A stretch of 64,000 nucleotides of DNA from Erythrobacter sp. HL-111 (GCF_900105095.1 NZ_LT629743.1:2170001-2234000); one strand, 5' to 3'. Shown: positions 45,989-55,270, counted from the first letter of the stretch. Notes: a model not told the origin generated them from the sequence alone. Made by a program: numbers and translations.

Positions 45989-47115
45989 AGGTGCTGATTA
46001 CGGGCGGGGCGGGCTTCATCGGTTCGCGCCTCGCGCTGCGGCTCGCGGAGGAGGGGCACGCGGTGAGCGTGCTCGACAATTTCCTGCCCCAGGTCCACGG
46101 CGACCGGCCCGAGGCTTCCCCGCTGTACGAACGGCTGGACAGCGCGACCCGGCTGATCCGCGGCGACGTCACCGACCGCGCGGCGCTCGCGGCCGCGCTC
46201 GCGGGACAGGAAGCGGTGGTCCATCTCGCCGCCGAGACCGGCACGGGCCAGTCGATGTACGAAATCGAGCGCTATTCGAGGGTCAATATCGGCGGCACCT
46301 CCCTGCTGCTCGACCTCCTCGCGAATTCGGACCACGCGGTGCGCCGGGTGGTGGTCGCCTCGTCGCGCTCGATCTACGGCGAGGGGCGCTATCGCGCGCC
46401 CACGGGCGAATACGTCTACCCGCCGCACCGTTCGGAGGCGGACATGGCCGCGGGCGATTTCGCGGTGAAGCACCCGGGGATCGAGGGCGAGCTCGAATGC
46501 GTCGCGACCGACGAGGATTCGAAACTGCACCCCTCCTCCGTCTACGGGATCACCAAGCAGGTGCAGGAGCAGCTGGTGATGACGGTCTGCCCCTCGCTCG
46601 GGATCGAGGGCGTGGCGCTGCGCTACCAGAACGTCTTCGGGCCGGGCCAGTCGCTCGCCAACCCCTATACCGGCATCCTGTCGATCTTCGCGAACCTGAT
46701 CATGCAGGGCCGGGCGATCAACATCTTCGAGGACGGGCGCGAAAGCCGCGATTTCGTCTATGTCGACGACGTGGTCGAGGCGACTGTCCTCGCCCTCACC
46801 CGCCCGGCGGCGGCGAATCGCGTCTTCAATGTCGGGACCGGCGCGCCGGTCAGCGTGCTCGAGGTGGCCGAAACGCTGTGCCGCCTGTTCGATGCGGACG
46901 TGCCGATCGAGATCAGCGGGAATTTCCGCGCGGGCGACATCCGGCACAACCACGCCGACCTCACCCGCATCCGCGAAACGCTCGGGTTCGAACCGGCCTG
47001 GTCGTTCGAGCGCGGGATCGCCGAACTCGTGGCCTGGGCCAGGGCGAGCGGGCCGCAGGCCAGCGCCTATGACGCGAGCCTTGCCGAAATGCGCGAAAAG
47101 GGCCTGCTCAAGTGA
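45985..47115 (+). CDS. NAD-dependent epimerase/dehydratase (extended SDR)
   Basis: The 376-residue protein starts MKVLITGGAGFIGSRLAL, the NAD-binding GxxGxxG motif. It has SSRSIYGEGRYR near 130 and the catalytic YxxxK in SSVYGITKQVQEQLV near 182-196. It then shows LRYQNVFGPGQSLANPYTG near 210 and GRESRDFVYVDDVVEATV near 250, typical of UDP-glucose-4-epimerase-like SDRs. An insertion near 145-170 is long compared with GalE. It is the third gene of the overlapping trio. The next start is GTG on its stop. Confidence 0.9.
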   Translation: MKVLITGGAGFIGSRLALRLAEEGHAVSVLDNFLPQVHGDRPEASPLYERLDSATRLIRGDVTDRAALAAALAGQEAVVHLAAETGTGQSMYEIERYSRVNIGGTSLLLDLLANSDHAVRRVVVASSRSIYGEGRYRAPTGEYVYPPHRSEADMAAGDFAVKHPGIEGELECVATDEDSKLHPSSVYGITKQVQEQLVMTVCPSLGIEGVALRYQNVFGPGQSLANPYTGILSIFANLIMQGRAINIFEDGRESRDFVYVDDVVEATVLALTRPAAANRVFNVGTGAPVSVLEVAETLCRLFDADVPIEISGNFRAGDIRHNHADLTRIRETLGFEPAWSFERGIAELVAWARASGPQASAYDASLAEMREKGLLK

Positions 47116-48587
47116 AGCACCACGCCGGTCTCGCCGCGCCGCCGGTGCGCCTGCGCCAGGCCGTGCCGCTGCTTGCGCTGGGCGTCCTGCTGATCGCGGT
47201 CTTCGCGGCCGGAGGCGGGGCGCGCGACGACATCGTCTCGCTGATCGTGCTGCGCCCGCTGGCGGCGGTGTGCCTCGGGATCGGGCTCGCCACGCTGAGC
47301 CGCGAGCACTGGCTCGCGTTCCGCCTGCCGCTCGGCTTCATGGCGGCGATCCTCGCGCTGATCGGGCTGCATCTCGTGCCCTTGCCGCCCTTCGTCTGGA
47401 CCGCCCTGCCCGGGCGCGAGCTGGCGATCGCCGCGGCCGAGGCGGCCGGCATCGAACAGCCCTGGCGCCCGCTCACGCTGGTGCCCTATCGCGGCTGGAA
47501 CGCGTTCTACGCGATGATCGTCCCCGCCGCCGTCATGGTGCTGGCGGTGCAGGTCCCGCGGGAGGACCATCGCCGGATCGTGCTGCTCGTGCTCGGCGCG
47601 GCGGTGTTGAGCGCGCTGTGGGCGATCATCCAGTCGGTTTCGGGATATGCGCCGTGGTCCTACTGGCATGCCGTGACCAATCGCGGCACGGTGACAGGGC
47701 TGTTTTCCAACCGCAACCACCTCGCCGCGATGCTGGTGGCGAGCCTGCCGCTGCTTGCCCTCGTCGCCTCGCGCGCACGCGGGGGCCGCGCGGGCGCCGT
47801 GCAGGTCGCCTGCGGCGGGCTTGCCGCGCTGTTCGTCATGATCACGCTCGCCACCGGATCGCGCGCGGGCACGGGCCTTGCGGTGCTGGCGATGGTGGCC
47901 GCGATCCCCGTCTGGCGCGCCCGGCCGCAGCGCCCCGCCGACAGGCGCCGCAGCGCGGCCGCGACGAAATGGGTGGGTTACGCGATCGGGGCCTTCGCCG
48001 CGGCGATGCTGGCCGCCTTCGCCGTGCTGCTGGCGCGTTCGACCGGGTTCGAACGGCTGGCGGGGACCGGGTCGGGACCGGTCGAGGAATACCGCTTCCT
48101 CGTGTGGGAGACGATCCTGCGCTTCCTGCCGCAATACCTGCCGCTGGGTTCGGGCATCGGCTCCTTCGTCGAAGTCTTCAAGATCCACGAACCGGGTGCG
48201 ATGCTCGGCACAAATTACTGGAACCATGCCCATAATGACTGGCTCGAATGGGCGCTGGAGGGCGGCTTGCCGGCGATCGCGCTGATGCTCGCCGGGGTCG
48301 CGGCCTATGCACTGCGCACGGCATCGCTGCTGCGCCAGGCCCGCACGGGTAGGTACGAGGTCCAGCTCGGCCTCGCCGGGGCGGTCGTCCTTTTGGGCCT
48401 TGGCCTGTGGAGCGGCGTCGATTACCCCTTGAGGACTCCGGCGCTCGCCAGCATCGCGGCCCTGTCCGCGGTCTGGATGGCGCTGGCGGCCGCGCCCCGC
48501 GGGGGCGAGGCTCCGGGGTTCGGGGACAAGCCCGCCGGCAGGTCGGGCGGATGGGGAAGCACCGGAAGAGGGACGCGTTCGGCATGA
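47112..48587 (+). CDS. O-antigen ligase/polymerase family membrane protein
   Basis: The 491-residue protein has about ten or more transmembrane helices and the O-antigen-ligase (Wzy_C) signatures: GTVTGLFSNRNHLAAMLVASLP near 190, TLATGSRAGTGLAVLAM near 245 and LPLGSGIGSFVEVFKIHEP near 345 followed by NHAHNDWLEWALEGGLPAIAL near 372. GTG 47112 overlaps the previous stop (GTGA). As the second such protein in the locus it could be the real polymerase, with the gene at 39226 acting on another step, or the reverse. Confidence 0.88.
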   Translation: MKHHAGLAAPPVRLRQAVPLLALGVLLIAVFAAGGGARDDIVSLIVLRPLAAVCLGIGLATLSREHWLAFRLPLGFMAAILALIGLHLVPLPPFVWTALPGRELAIAAAEAAGIEQPWRPLTLVPYRGWNAFYAMIVPAAVMVLAVQVPREDHRRIVLLVLGAAVLSALWAIIQSVSGYAPWSYWHAVTNRGTVTGLFSNRNHLAAMLVASLPLLALVASRARGGRAGAVQVACGGLAALFVMITLATGSRAGTGLAVLAMVAAIPVWRARPQRPADRRRSAAATKWVGYAIGAFAAAMLAAFAVLLARSTGFERLAGTGSGPVEEYRFLVWETILRFLPQYLPLGSGIGSFVEVFKIHEPGAMLGTNYWNHAHNDWLEWALEGGLPAIALMLAGVAAYALRTASLLRQARTGRYEVQLGLAGAVVLLGLGLWSGVDYPLRTPALASIAALSAVWMALAAAPRGGEAPGFGDKPAGRSGGWGSTGRGTRSA

Positions 48588-49312
48588 CAAGCAAAGGGGT
48601 CAACTTCGCGCTGGCGGCGCTCGCGCTCGGCGGCACGGTGCTGTCGGGCTGCGCCTCGGGCCCGGGGCGGCTCGGCGGGGCCGAAGGGCTCGAGGTGATC
48701 GAGGGCGCGCTGCCCCCGCCGACGCCCGAGGACATCTACGCCGCGGCCGAGTTCGGCGGCGTCGGCCCGTTCGACAAGCTCAAGATCGACGTCTTCGGCA
48801 TCGCCGAACTCAGCGATCGGCTGGTCCGGGTCGATGCCAACGGGACGATCGGTTTCCCGCTGGTCGGCACGGTCGAGGTTTCGGGAATGACGACCTCGGA
48901 AATCTCGCGCCTGATCGAGACGCGGCTGAAGGGCTATGTCCGCGAACCGCAGGTGACGACCAATCTCGAAAGCTCCGAGACGCGCACCTTCACCGTCTAT
49001 GGCGAGGTCAAGCAGCCCGGCGTCTTCCCCGTCATCGGCGAGGCGAGCCTGATGCAGGCGGTCGCCACCGCGCGCGGGATCGCCGAATACGGCAATGCCA
49101 GCGACGTGATCGTTTTCCGCACGGTCGCGGGCAAGCGGATGGCGACGCTCTACAATCTCGATGCCATCAGCCGCGGCGCCTATGCCGATCCGCGGATCTA
49201 TCCCAACGACACGGTGGTGGTCGGCGACGACAAGGCGCGCCGCCTGTTCGACGACGTGGTCGGGGTCGCCACGATCCTCGCCACTCCGCTGACCATCGTC
49301 CTCACCCGCTGA
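48584..49312 (+). CDS. Polysaccharide export lipoprotein (Wza-like)
   Basis: The 242-residue outer-membrane export protein has a lipoprotein signal ending GTVLSGCASG (Cys near residue 23). A polysaccharide-export domain follows (GVGPFDKLKIDVFGIAELS near 60-78, RVDANGTIGFPLVGTVEVSG near 85-104), then a soluble ligand-binding (SLBB) domain with TFTVYGEVKQPGVFPVIGEASLMQAVATA in two strands. It would form the channel for export with the tyrosine kinase downstream. The start overlaps the previous stop (ATGA). Confidence 0.93.
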   Translation: MTSKGVNFALAALALGGTVLSGCASGPGRLGGAEGLEVIEGALPPPTPEDIYAAAEFGGVGPFDKLKIDVFGIAELSDRLVRVDANGTIGFPLVGTVEVSGMTTSEISRLIETRLKGYVREPQVTTNLESSETRTFTVYGEVKQPGVFPVIGEASLMQAVATARGIAEYGNASDVIVFRTVAGKRMATLYNLDAISRGAYADPRIYPNDTVVVGDDKARRLFDDVVGVATILATPLTIVLTR

Positions 49313-49335
49313 TCCCCTATCCGGAGTCGCACCTC

Positions 49336-51594
49336 GTGAACGCCAATCCGCCTGCCGCCGCTCCCGGCCAAGGGATCCCGCCGACCCAGGCGGAGGACGA
49401 TTTCATCTTCGGCCCCGACGCCCGCAGCGGCCAGGATGCCGGCTATGCCGCGCGCGGGCAGGAAACCCCGCTGATGCGCGAATATCTCGGCATCCTCGAG
49501 CGGCGCAAATGGGTGATCCTCGCGATCGTCGCCCTGTCGCTGGTGGTCGGGCTGGTCGTGACGCTGATGATGACGCCGCAATACACCGCCAATTCGCGGA
49601 TCGAGATCAGCCGCCAGCAGCAGCGCGTCACCAATGTCGAAGGGCTGGAGCGGGACGACCGCACCTTCGACCAGGAATTCTACGACACCCAGTACGAACT
49701 GCTCGCCGCGCGCAGCGTCGCCGAGCGGGTGGCGCGCGAACTGCGCCTCGCCGCGAACGACGATTTCTTCACCGCCCACGGCTTCGACCCGGGCGAGACC
49801 GAATGGCTCGGCCGGAGCGACGGGCCGGTCAGCCGGGAAACGCTCGCAGAACGGCGCAAGGTCGCGGTCGGGCTGCTGCTCGGCAATGTCTCGATCTCGC
49901 CGATCCCGCGCTCGGCGCTGGTCGACATCGGCTATTCCAGCGCGAACCCGGCGCTGTCGGCGAACGTGGCGAACGAATGGGCCGAACAATTCATGGCCGA
50001 AAGCATGGACCGCCGGTTCGAGAACACCGCGGACGCGCGCGCCTTCCTTGAACGGCGGCTGGCCGAACTGCGCCAGCGGGTCGAGGAATCGCAGACCCAG
50101 CTGGTCAACTACGCCAATGAAAAGGGCATCGTGGTGATCGACCGGGTCGAACAGGACGGGCGCACGGTCGCCTCGCCGACGCTGGTGCAGCTCGACCTTC
50201 GCGCCATGAACGAGGCGCTGCTCAAGGCGACCGAGGAACGGGTCCTGCTCGAAACCCGCGCCCGCGCCGCCCAGGCGACCAATGCCGACCTCGTCAACAA
50301 CCGGACGGTCAGCGCGCTCAGGCAGGAAAAGTCGGCGAAGGAGGCGGAATACGCCCGGCTGATGGTCCAGTTCGAACCCGATTACCCCGCCGCCCGCGCG
50401 CTCAGGGTGCAGATCGCCGAGCTCGACGGGGCGATCGCGCGCGAGGAAGGGCGGGTGCGCTCCGGCGTCCAGGCCGATTACCGCGCCGCGCTCGAACGGG
50501 AACAGGACCTGCGGCAGAAGGTCGATGATCTGCTGCAGCGCCTCAACAGCCAGGAACGCGACCGGATCCAGTACACGATCTTCCAGAACGAGGTGGACAC
50601 CAATCGCGAACTCTATGACGGCCTGCTCCAACGCTACAAGGAGATCGGCGTCGCCGGCGTCGCGGCGAACAACATCTCGCTGGTCGATGCCGCGCAGGTG
50701 CCGGCGACGCCGTCCTCGCCCAACCTGCCGCTGAACCTGCTGGTCGCGCTGTTCGGCGGGCTGGCCCTGGCCGGCGCGGCGGTCTTCGCGCTCGAACAGT
50801 TCGAGGAAGGCATCCGCGATCCGTCCCAGGTCCCGGCGCTGACCGGCCTGCCGCTGCTCGGCGTGATCCCGGCGACCGACACCCGCGACGACGTGATCGA
50901 GGAGGTGCAGGATCCCAAGTCGACCATCTCCGAGGCCTATCTCACGGTCCGCTCGAACCTCGCCTTCTCGACGAGCAAGGGCATTCCCCGGACGCTGATG
51001 GTCACCAGCACCCGCCCTGCCGAGGGCAAGAGCACCTCCGGCCTCGCGATTGCCTCGGTCCTCGCGCGGACGGGCAAGCGGGTGCTGATGGTCGATGCCG
51101 ACATGCGCTCGCCCTCGGCCCATGCGCTGCTCGGCCTCGACAACACCGACGGCTTCTCGAGCGTGCTGGCCGGGCAGGCCGATCCCTTTGCGCTGATCCA
51201 GGAAACGGCCTTCCCCAATCTCTTCCTGCTCAGCGCCGGACGCACCCCGCCGAGCGCGGCGGAACTGCTGAGCGGTGACGCGCCGCGCGCCGTGATCGAG
51301 CGGCTGGCCGAACGCTTCGACCATGTCATGGTAGACGCGCCGCCGCTGCTCGGCCTCGCCGACGCGCCCCTGCTCGCCCAGGCGGTCGACGGGGTCGTGT
51401 TCGTGATCGAGGCCCGCGGCGTCGCCTCGCGCGGGATCAACACCTCGCTCGATCGCCTCCGCGCGAGCAAGGCGCCGCTGATCGGCGCGATCTTCACCAA
51501 GTTCAGCGGCCAGGGGATCGAAGGCTACGGCTACGGCTACGGCTACGGCTATGGCTACGGCTATGGCCACCGGGCCGAGGAAGAGACCGCCTGA
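49336..51594 (+). CDS. Polysaccharide co-polymerase / tyrosine autokinase (Wzc-like)
   Basis: The 752-residue protein has an N-terminal Wzz domain, with membrane helices near residues 57-78 and 461-485 and a long coiled-coil periplasmic part between. The C-terminal BY-kinase domain has Walker A in TSTRPAEGKSTSGLA near 557, Walker A' in VLMVDADMRSPSAH near 584 and the Walker-B-like HVMVDAPPLLGLAD near 662. A Tyr-rich tail made of seven Gly-Tyr pairs (GGCTAC repeat at 51523-51564) is the expected autophosphorylation cluster. It controls chain length and export. The start is GTG 49336. Confidence 0.94.
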   Translation: MNANPPAAAPGQGIPPTQAEDDFIFGPDARSGQDAGYAARGQETPLMREYLGILERRKWVILAIVALSLVVGLVVTLMMTPQYTANSRIEISRQQQRVTNVEGLERDDRTFDQEFYDTQYELLAARSVAERVARELRLAANDDFFTAHGFDPGETEWLGRSDGPVSRETLAERRKVAVGLLLGNVSISPIPRSALVDIGYSSANPALSANVANEWAEQFMAESMDRRFENTADARAFLERRLAELRQRVEESQTQLVNYANEKGIVVIDRVEQDGRTVASPTLVQLDLRAMNEALLKATEERVLLETRARAAQATNADLVNNRTVSALRQEKSAKEAEYARLMVQFEPDYPAARALRVQIAELDGAIAREEGRVRSGVQADYRAALEREQDLRQKVDDLLQRLNSQERDRIQYTIFQNEVDTNRELYDGLLQRYKEIGVAGVAANNISLVDAAQVPATPSSPNLPLNLLVALFGGLALAGAAVFALEQFEEGIRDPSQVPALTGLPLLGVIPATDTRDDVIEEVQDPKSTISEAYLTVRSNLAFSTSKGIPRTLMVTSTRPAEGKSTSGLAIASVLARTGKRVLMVDADMRSPSAHALLGLDNTDGFSSVLAGQADPFALIQETAFPNLFLLSAGRTPPSAAELLSGDAPRAVIERLAERFDHVMVDAPPLLGLADAPLLAQAVDGVVFVIEARGVASRGINTSLDRLRASKAPLIGAIFTKFSGQGIEGYGYGYGYGYGYGYGHRAEEETA
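51523..51564 (+). repeat. GGCTAC/GGCTAT hexanucleotide repeat (Gly-Tyr tail)
   Basis: Seven tandem six-base units encode seven Gly-Tyr pairs at the end of the tyrosine kinase. Third-base changes (TAC/TAT) are the only variation, so the protein sequence is kept. Slippage in six-base steps would change the number of target tyrosines without breaking the frame. Confidence 0.92.
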
Positions 51595-52946
51595 TGGCAT
51601 TGCGCAGCAAGGCCGGGCGAACGGGGCGGGGCAAGGGCGCGGGCGGCTTTGCCCGCGCGCGTCCCGCGCTCCGCCTGCCGCAACCGACGCGGCGGGGCCT
51701 TGCGCTGCTCGTCGGAACCGCGCTCCTCGCCTATGGCGCGGGGACGAGCGCGGCGGTCAACGTCTTCCATGCCCGCGCGCCCGAACTGGCGCTGGCGCTC
51801 GACGGGGACGATCCCGTGGCGCTGGTGCGCGACGCGCAGCTGCGGATCAACGCGGGCGAGATGGGCGAGCCCGGACCCGCGCGGGTGCTTGCCGTGGTGC
51901 GCGAATCGGTGCGCGAACTGCCGATCAACGGCCCGGCCTTTCGCCTCTACGGATTGTCGAGCGCGGCCAGCGCCGACCTGCCCGGCGTGCGCCGGCAGAT
52001 GGCGCTGTCCGACCGGATGGAGCGGCGCGATCTCGGGGCGCAGCTCTGGCTGATCGAGGATGCGGTCGAACGCAACGACATCGCCGCCGCGCTCGGCCAT
52101 TACGACAAGGCGCTCAGGATCCGCGAATCGAGCCGCGCGATCCTCTTTCCCGTGCTGACCGGCGCGATGGAAAGCCCGCTCGTGCGCGCGCGTTTCCTGC
52201 CCTACATGCAGGACCCGCCGCCCTGGCTCGAGGGTTTCCTGCGCTACGCCGTCGCCAACAGCGCCGATCCGGTCGCGATCGCGCGGCTCGCGGGCGAGGC
52301 GGGCGGCTTTCCCGAAGGCCCCGCCTTTGCCACGCGCGACACCGAATTGCTGCGCCAGCTGGTCGCGGCCGACGAATACGAGGCGGCGGTCGCGCATTAC
52401 CGGCGCATCCCCGGGGCCGATCCCGAAGTGCTCATCTCGCTCGCGCTGACCGAGAACGCGACGGCGAGCGACCGGGCGCCGGTCAGCTGGCAGGCGTTCG
52501 AACTCGCCGGGATCGAGCCCTATGTCCTCGCCGCGCGCGACGGGATCGGGGTCGAGATCGAGGCCGAGCTCGAAGCGGGCTACACCGGCCCCTTCGCGCG
52601 CAAGCTGCTGGCCGTGCCGCCGGGCACCTACGCGCTCGAAGCGGACATGCGGGGCGAGGATTTCTCCTCGGGCGATCGGGTGCGCTGGACGATTGCCTGC
52701 GCCACCGCCGCGGCGAACGAGCCCCTGTTCGAGTCGGAGGACGAAGTGACCGAGGATTTCCGCATCGCCGGGAACTTCACGGTGCCGGCGGGCTGCCCGG
52801 TCCAGACCGTGCGGATCGACGCCGATACCCGGGTCGCTTCGGGCTATCTCAAGCTGGTTTTCGCCGATGCGCGGCTGACCCCGCTGGCCGACGGGGGTTC
52901 CCCGACACCGCCGCCGACATCGCCGCTGCCATCCGAAGCGGACTGA
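51594..52946 (+). CDS. Unknown membrane-anchored protein coupled to the Wzc-like kinase
   Basis: The 450-residue protein has one N-terminal transmembrane helix (GLALLVGTALLAYGAGTSAA, about residues 35-54). The periplasmic part is largely helical and alanine-rich (about 60-330, TPR-like in rhythm: DIAAALGHYDKALRIRESS). A likely beta-rich domain follows (about 340-430) and the tail is Pro-rich. I do not recognise a named family. It overlaps the kinase stop by one base (TGATG), so it is translated with it. A role in regulating or scaffolding export is inferred from position. Confidence 0.72.
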   Translation: MALRSKAGRTGRGKGAGGFARARPALRLPQPTRRGLALLVGTALLAYGAGTSAAVNVFHARAPELALALDGDDPVALVRDAQLRINAGEMGEPGPARVLAVVRESVRELPINGPAFRLYGLSSAASADLPGVRRQMALSDRMERRDLGAQLWLIEDAVERNDIAAALGHYDKALRIRESSRAILFPVLTGAMESPLVRARFLPYMQDPPPWLEGFLRYAVANSADPVAIARLAGEAGGFPEGPAFATRDTELLRQLVAADEYEAAVAHYRRIPGADPEVLISLALTENATASDRAPVSWQAFELAGIEPYVLAARDGIGVEIEAELEAGYTGPFARKLLAVPPGTYALEADMRGEDFSSGDRVRWTIACATAAANEPLFESEDEVTEDFRIAGNFTVPAGCPVQTVRIDADTRVASGYLKLVFADARLTPLADGGSPTPPPTSPLPSEAD

Positions 52947-52955
52947 GGCGCGCGC

Positions 52956-53414
52956 CTACCCCAGTTCTTCGCCGAACCGCCTCAGGCAGACGATCGCGAG
53001 CTGCGCCTGTTCGGTCGTCTCCCCCGCCTTGTCGCGCTTGCGCCGGGCGATGGCGGCGGCGGGCGAGGTGACCTCGTTCGCGCCCGCGCGCTCCGCTTCG
53101 GCGGTGAAGAAATCGCTCGCCCGGCCGATCAGGTCGATCTCGCGCGAGGCCCCGCCGGCCGACATCTGCGCCAGCCGTTCGGCCGTGAGGTCGAGCGCGG
53201 CGGCGCAGTTGACCGCCGCGGCGAAGGCGTCATCCCCCTGTTCCGGGGCGGCGTTCCCGATCGACAGCGGCAGCGCGGCCCCCGGCGGATCGGCCGGGCC
53301 GTCCGCTTTGGCGCCCGGCGTCGGCGCGCCCTCCCCGCCGCAGGCGGCGAGCGCGAGGGCGGCGCAGAGCGCGGGAAGGCCGGATCGGGCGGCACGAAAG
53401 GATGGGCGCGGCAT
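52956..53414 (-). CDS. Small lipoprotein, unknown
   Basis: The 152-residue protein starts MPRPSFRAARSGL and ends its signal with LAACGGEG, a convincing lipobox. The mature part is acidic/Ala-rich with AVNCAAALDLTAERLAQMS near 68-86 and an ending QLAIVCLRRFGEELG. I do not recognise a family. It is convergent with the 450-residue protein, ten bases away, and divergent from the epimerase at 53538. It probably has its own promoter in the roughly 120-base gap to the epimerase. Confidence 0.75.
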   Translation of the reverse strand: MPRPSFRAARSGLPALCAALALAACGGEGAPTPGAKADGPADPPGAALPLSIGNAAPEQGDDAFAAAVNCAAALDLTAERLAQMSAGGASREIDLIGRASDFFTAEAERAGANEVTSPAAAIARRKRDKAGETTEQAQLAIVCLRRFGEELG

Positions 53415-53537
53415 GGCTTGGGCCTTGCTAGACCCCCGGCGATTTGTCCAGAAGCGATGGGCCGCGAATGGCCGTGGCGAAGCGGGGCTGCATCCATTAT
53501 GGCGCAGCGGGTGCGGGCGGCGGCCCGCCAAGGGAGA

Positions 53538-54557
53538 ATGCGCGTGCAAACGGTCCTCGTCACCGGTTCGGCCGGGTTCATCGGCTACCATCTCGCCGCG
53601 CTTCTCCTGTCCGAGGGATTCCGCGTCGTCGGCTATGACGGGCTGACCGACTATTACGACTTGCGGCTGAAGGAAAGGCGGCACGAGTTGCTGCGCGGCC
53701 ACAACGCCTTCCGGGCCGAAGTCGGGATGCTGGAGGATTTCGACCGCCTCCACGCGCTGGCGATGGAGGAGAGGCCGCAGGTCATCGTCCATCTCGCCGG
53801 GCAGGCCGGCGTGCGCTACAGCCTCGAGAACCCGCGCGCCTATGTCGATGCCAATCTCGTCGGCACCTTCAACGTCATGGAATGCGCCCGCGAGCTCGGC
53901 ACGGATCACCTGCTGATGGCTTCGACCAGTTCGGTCTACGGCGCGAACACCGACATGCCCTTCCACGAACGGCAGCAGACCGACACGCCGCTCACGCTCT
54001 ACGCCGCGACCAAGAAGGCGAACGAGGCGATGGCGCATTCCTATGCCCACCTCTGGAACCTGCCGGTGACGATGTTCCGTTTCTTCACGGTCTACGGGCC
54101 GTGGGGGCGGCCCGACATGGCGCTGTTCAAGTTCACCCGCGGGATCCTCGAAGGCACGCCGATCGACATCTACAACGAGGGCGAGATGTACCGCGATTTC
54201 ACCTATGTCGCCGACCTGGTGCGCGGGATCCGCCTGCTGATCGACACCCCGCCCGAACGCCCCGCCAGCCCCGACGACATCGCCCCTTGCGACAGCCTCT
54301 CGCCCGCCGCGCCTTGGCGGGTGGTCAATATCGGCAATTCGGAAAAGGTCCGGCTGATGGATTTCGTCGAGGCGATCGAGGCGGAATGCGGGCGCGCGGC
54401 GATCAGGAACTTCATGCCGATGCAGAAGGGCGACGTGCCCGCGACCTGGGCCGATGCGACCCTGCTGAAGGAGCTGACCGGATACGCCCCGCAGACCGGC
54501 ATCCGCGAGGGCGTCAAAGCCTTCGTCGCCTGGTACCGCGACTATTACCGGGTCTGA
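53538..54557 (+). CDS. UDP-glucuronate 4-epimerase-like SDR
   Basis: The 339-residue NAD-dependent epimerase has VLVTGSAGFIGYHLAALLL near residue 5 and DYYDLRLKERRHELL near 37, a typical GlcA-4-epimerase feature. HLAGQAGVRYSLENPRAYVDANL near 85, STSSVYGANTDMPF near 120-133 and the catalytic YAATKKANE near 150 follow, with FFTVYGPWGRPDMA near 177. It would supply galacturonic-acid-type donors to the locus. AGGGAG lies upstream; its spacing fits a GTG at 53544 better than the ATG at 53538, so the true start may be six bases later. Confidence 0.92.
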   Translation: MRVQTVLVTGSAGFIGYHLAALLLSEGFRVVGYDGLTDYYDLRLKERRHELLRGHNAFRAEVGMLEDFDRLHALAMEERPQVIVHLAGQAGVRYSLENPRAYVDANLVGTFNVMECARELGTDHLLMASTSSVYGANTDMPFHERQQTDTPLTLYAATKKANEAMAHSYAHLWNLPVTMFRFFTVYGPWGRPDMALFKFTRGILEGTPIDIYNEGEMYRDFTYVADLVRGIRLLIDTPPERPASPDDIAPCDSLSPAAPWRVVNIGNSEKVRLMDFVEAIEAECGRAAIRNFMPMQKGDVPATWADATLLKELTGYAPQTGIREGVKAFVAWYRDYYRV

Positions 54558-54568
54558 GCGCGCCGGGT

Positions 54569-55270
54569 TCAGTCGCCCGGCGGCGTTTCGCCGGGCTGGA
54601 TCGCGTCGAGCGGCACCTGCTCCTCGTCTTCATCGTCGAAGTGGCCGGGCTTGGACGGTTCGACCGGGGGCTGGCGGTCGGCTTCGTCGACCGGCGGCGG
54701 GGGCAGCGCCGGTTCGGCGCCTTCGGGCAGGTCCGCGTCGCGTTCGCGCTCGAGCCGCTGCATGTATTCGCGCTCGATCATCTCGACCCGTTCCTGCTCC
54801 GCGGCGGCATCGGCATCGATCGTCGAAAGGCGTTCCTGCCGCGCTTCCTCGATCAGCTGGCCGAAACGCACGTTCTCGGCCTCGGAACGGTCCTTGTAGG
54901 CGGCCTCGATGAAGCGTTGGGTGCAGCCGGTGAAGCCGCCCGCGCCGGCCGGGTCGCAGGACATGGCCCCGAAGGCGCCGACATACTTGAGCTTCTCGAC
55001 CTCGCGCACGGGCGAGACGTTCTCGGGCGAATCGCTGAAACGCAGGTTCCGTGGGATGCGATAGCGATCCGCCTCGACGAGGATTTCGCAGATCACGATC
55101 TCGTTGTTGTCGGCCGCCTCGGGACATTCGTCCTCGCTGTAGGCGATGACCATGTTGACCCGGTCCCCGCCCTCGGTCTGGGCGGCGGCGGGCGCGGCGC
55201 TCACGGCCGGCAGGATGGCGGCGAGCCCTGCGAGCCCGGCCAGGCGGGCGATCCGGGGAAGCTGCGTCAT
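54569..55270 (-). CDS. Periplasmic/secreted protein, unknown
   Basis: The 233-residue protein has a signal peptide (LAGLAGLAAILPAVSAAPAAAQ, about residues 11-31). A cysteine-containing core follows (DECPEAADNNEIVICEILVEADRYRIPRNLR cut at 20, with further Cys near 104 and 115), then a helical Glu/Arg-rich region and an acidic Pro-rich tail. I do not recognise a named family; it has the look of a conserved sphingomonad secreted protein. It is convergent with the epimerase gene and has no operon partner. Confidence 0.8.
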   Translation of the reverse strand: MTQLPRIARLAGLAGLAAILPAVSAAPAAAQTEGGDRVNMVIAYSEDECPEAADNNEIVICEILVEADRYRIPRNLRFSDSPENVSPVREVEKLKYVGAFGAMSCDPAGAGGFTGCTQRFIEAAYKDRSEAENVRFGQLIEEARQERLSTIDADAAAEQERVEMIEREYMQRLERERDADLPEGAEPALPPPPVDEADRQPPVEPSKPGHFDDEDEEQVPLDAIQPGETPPGD

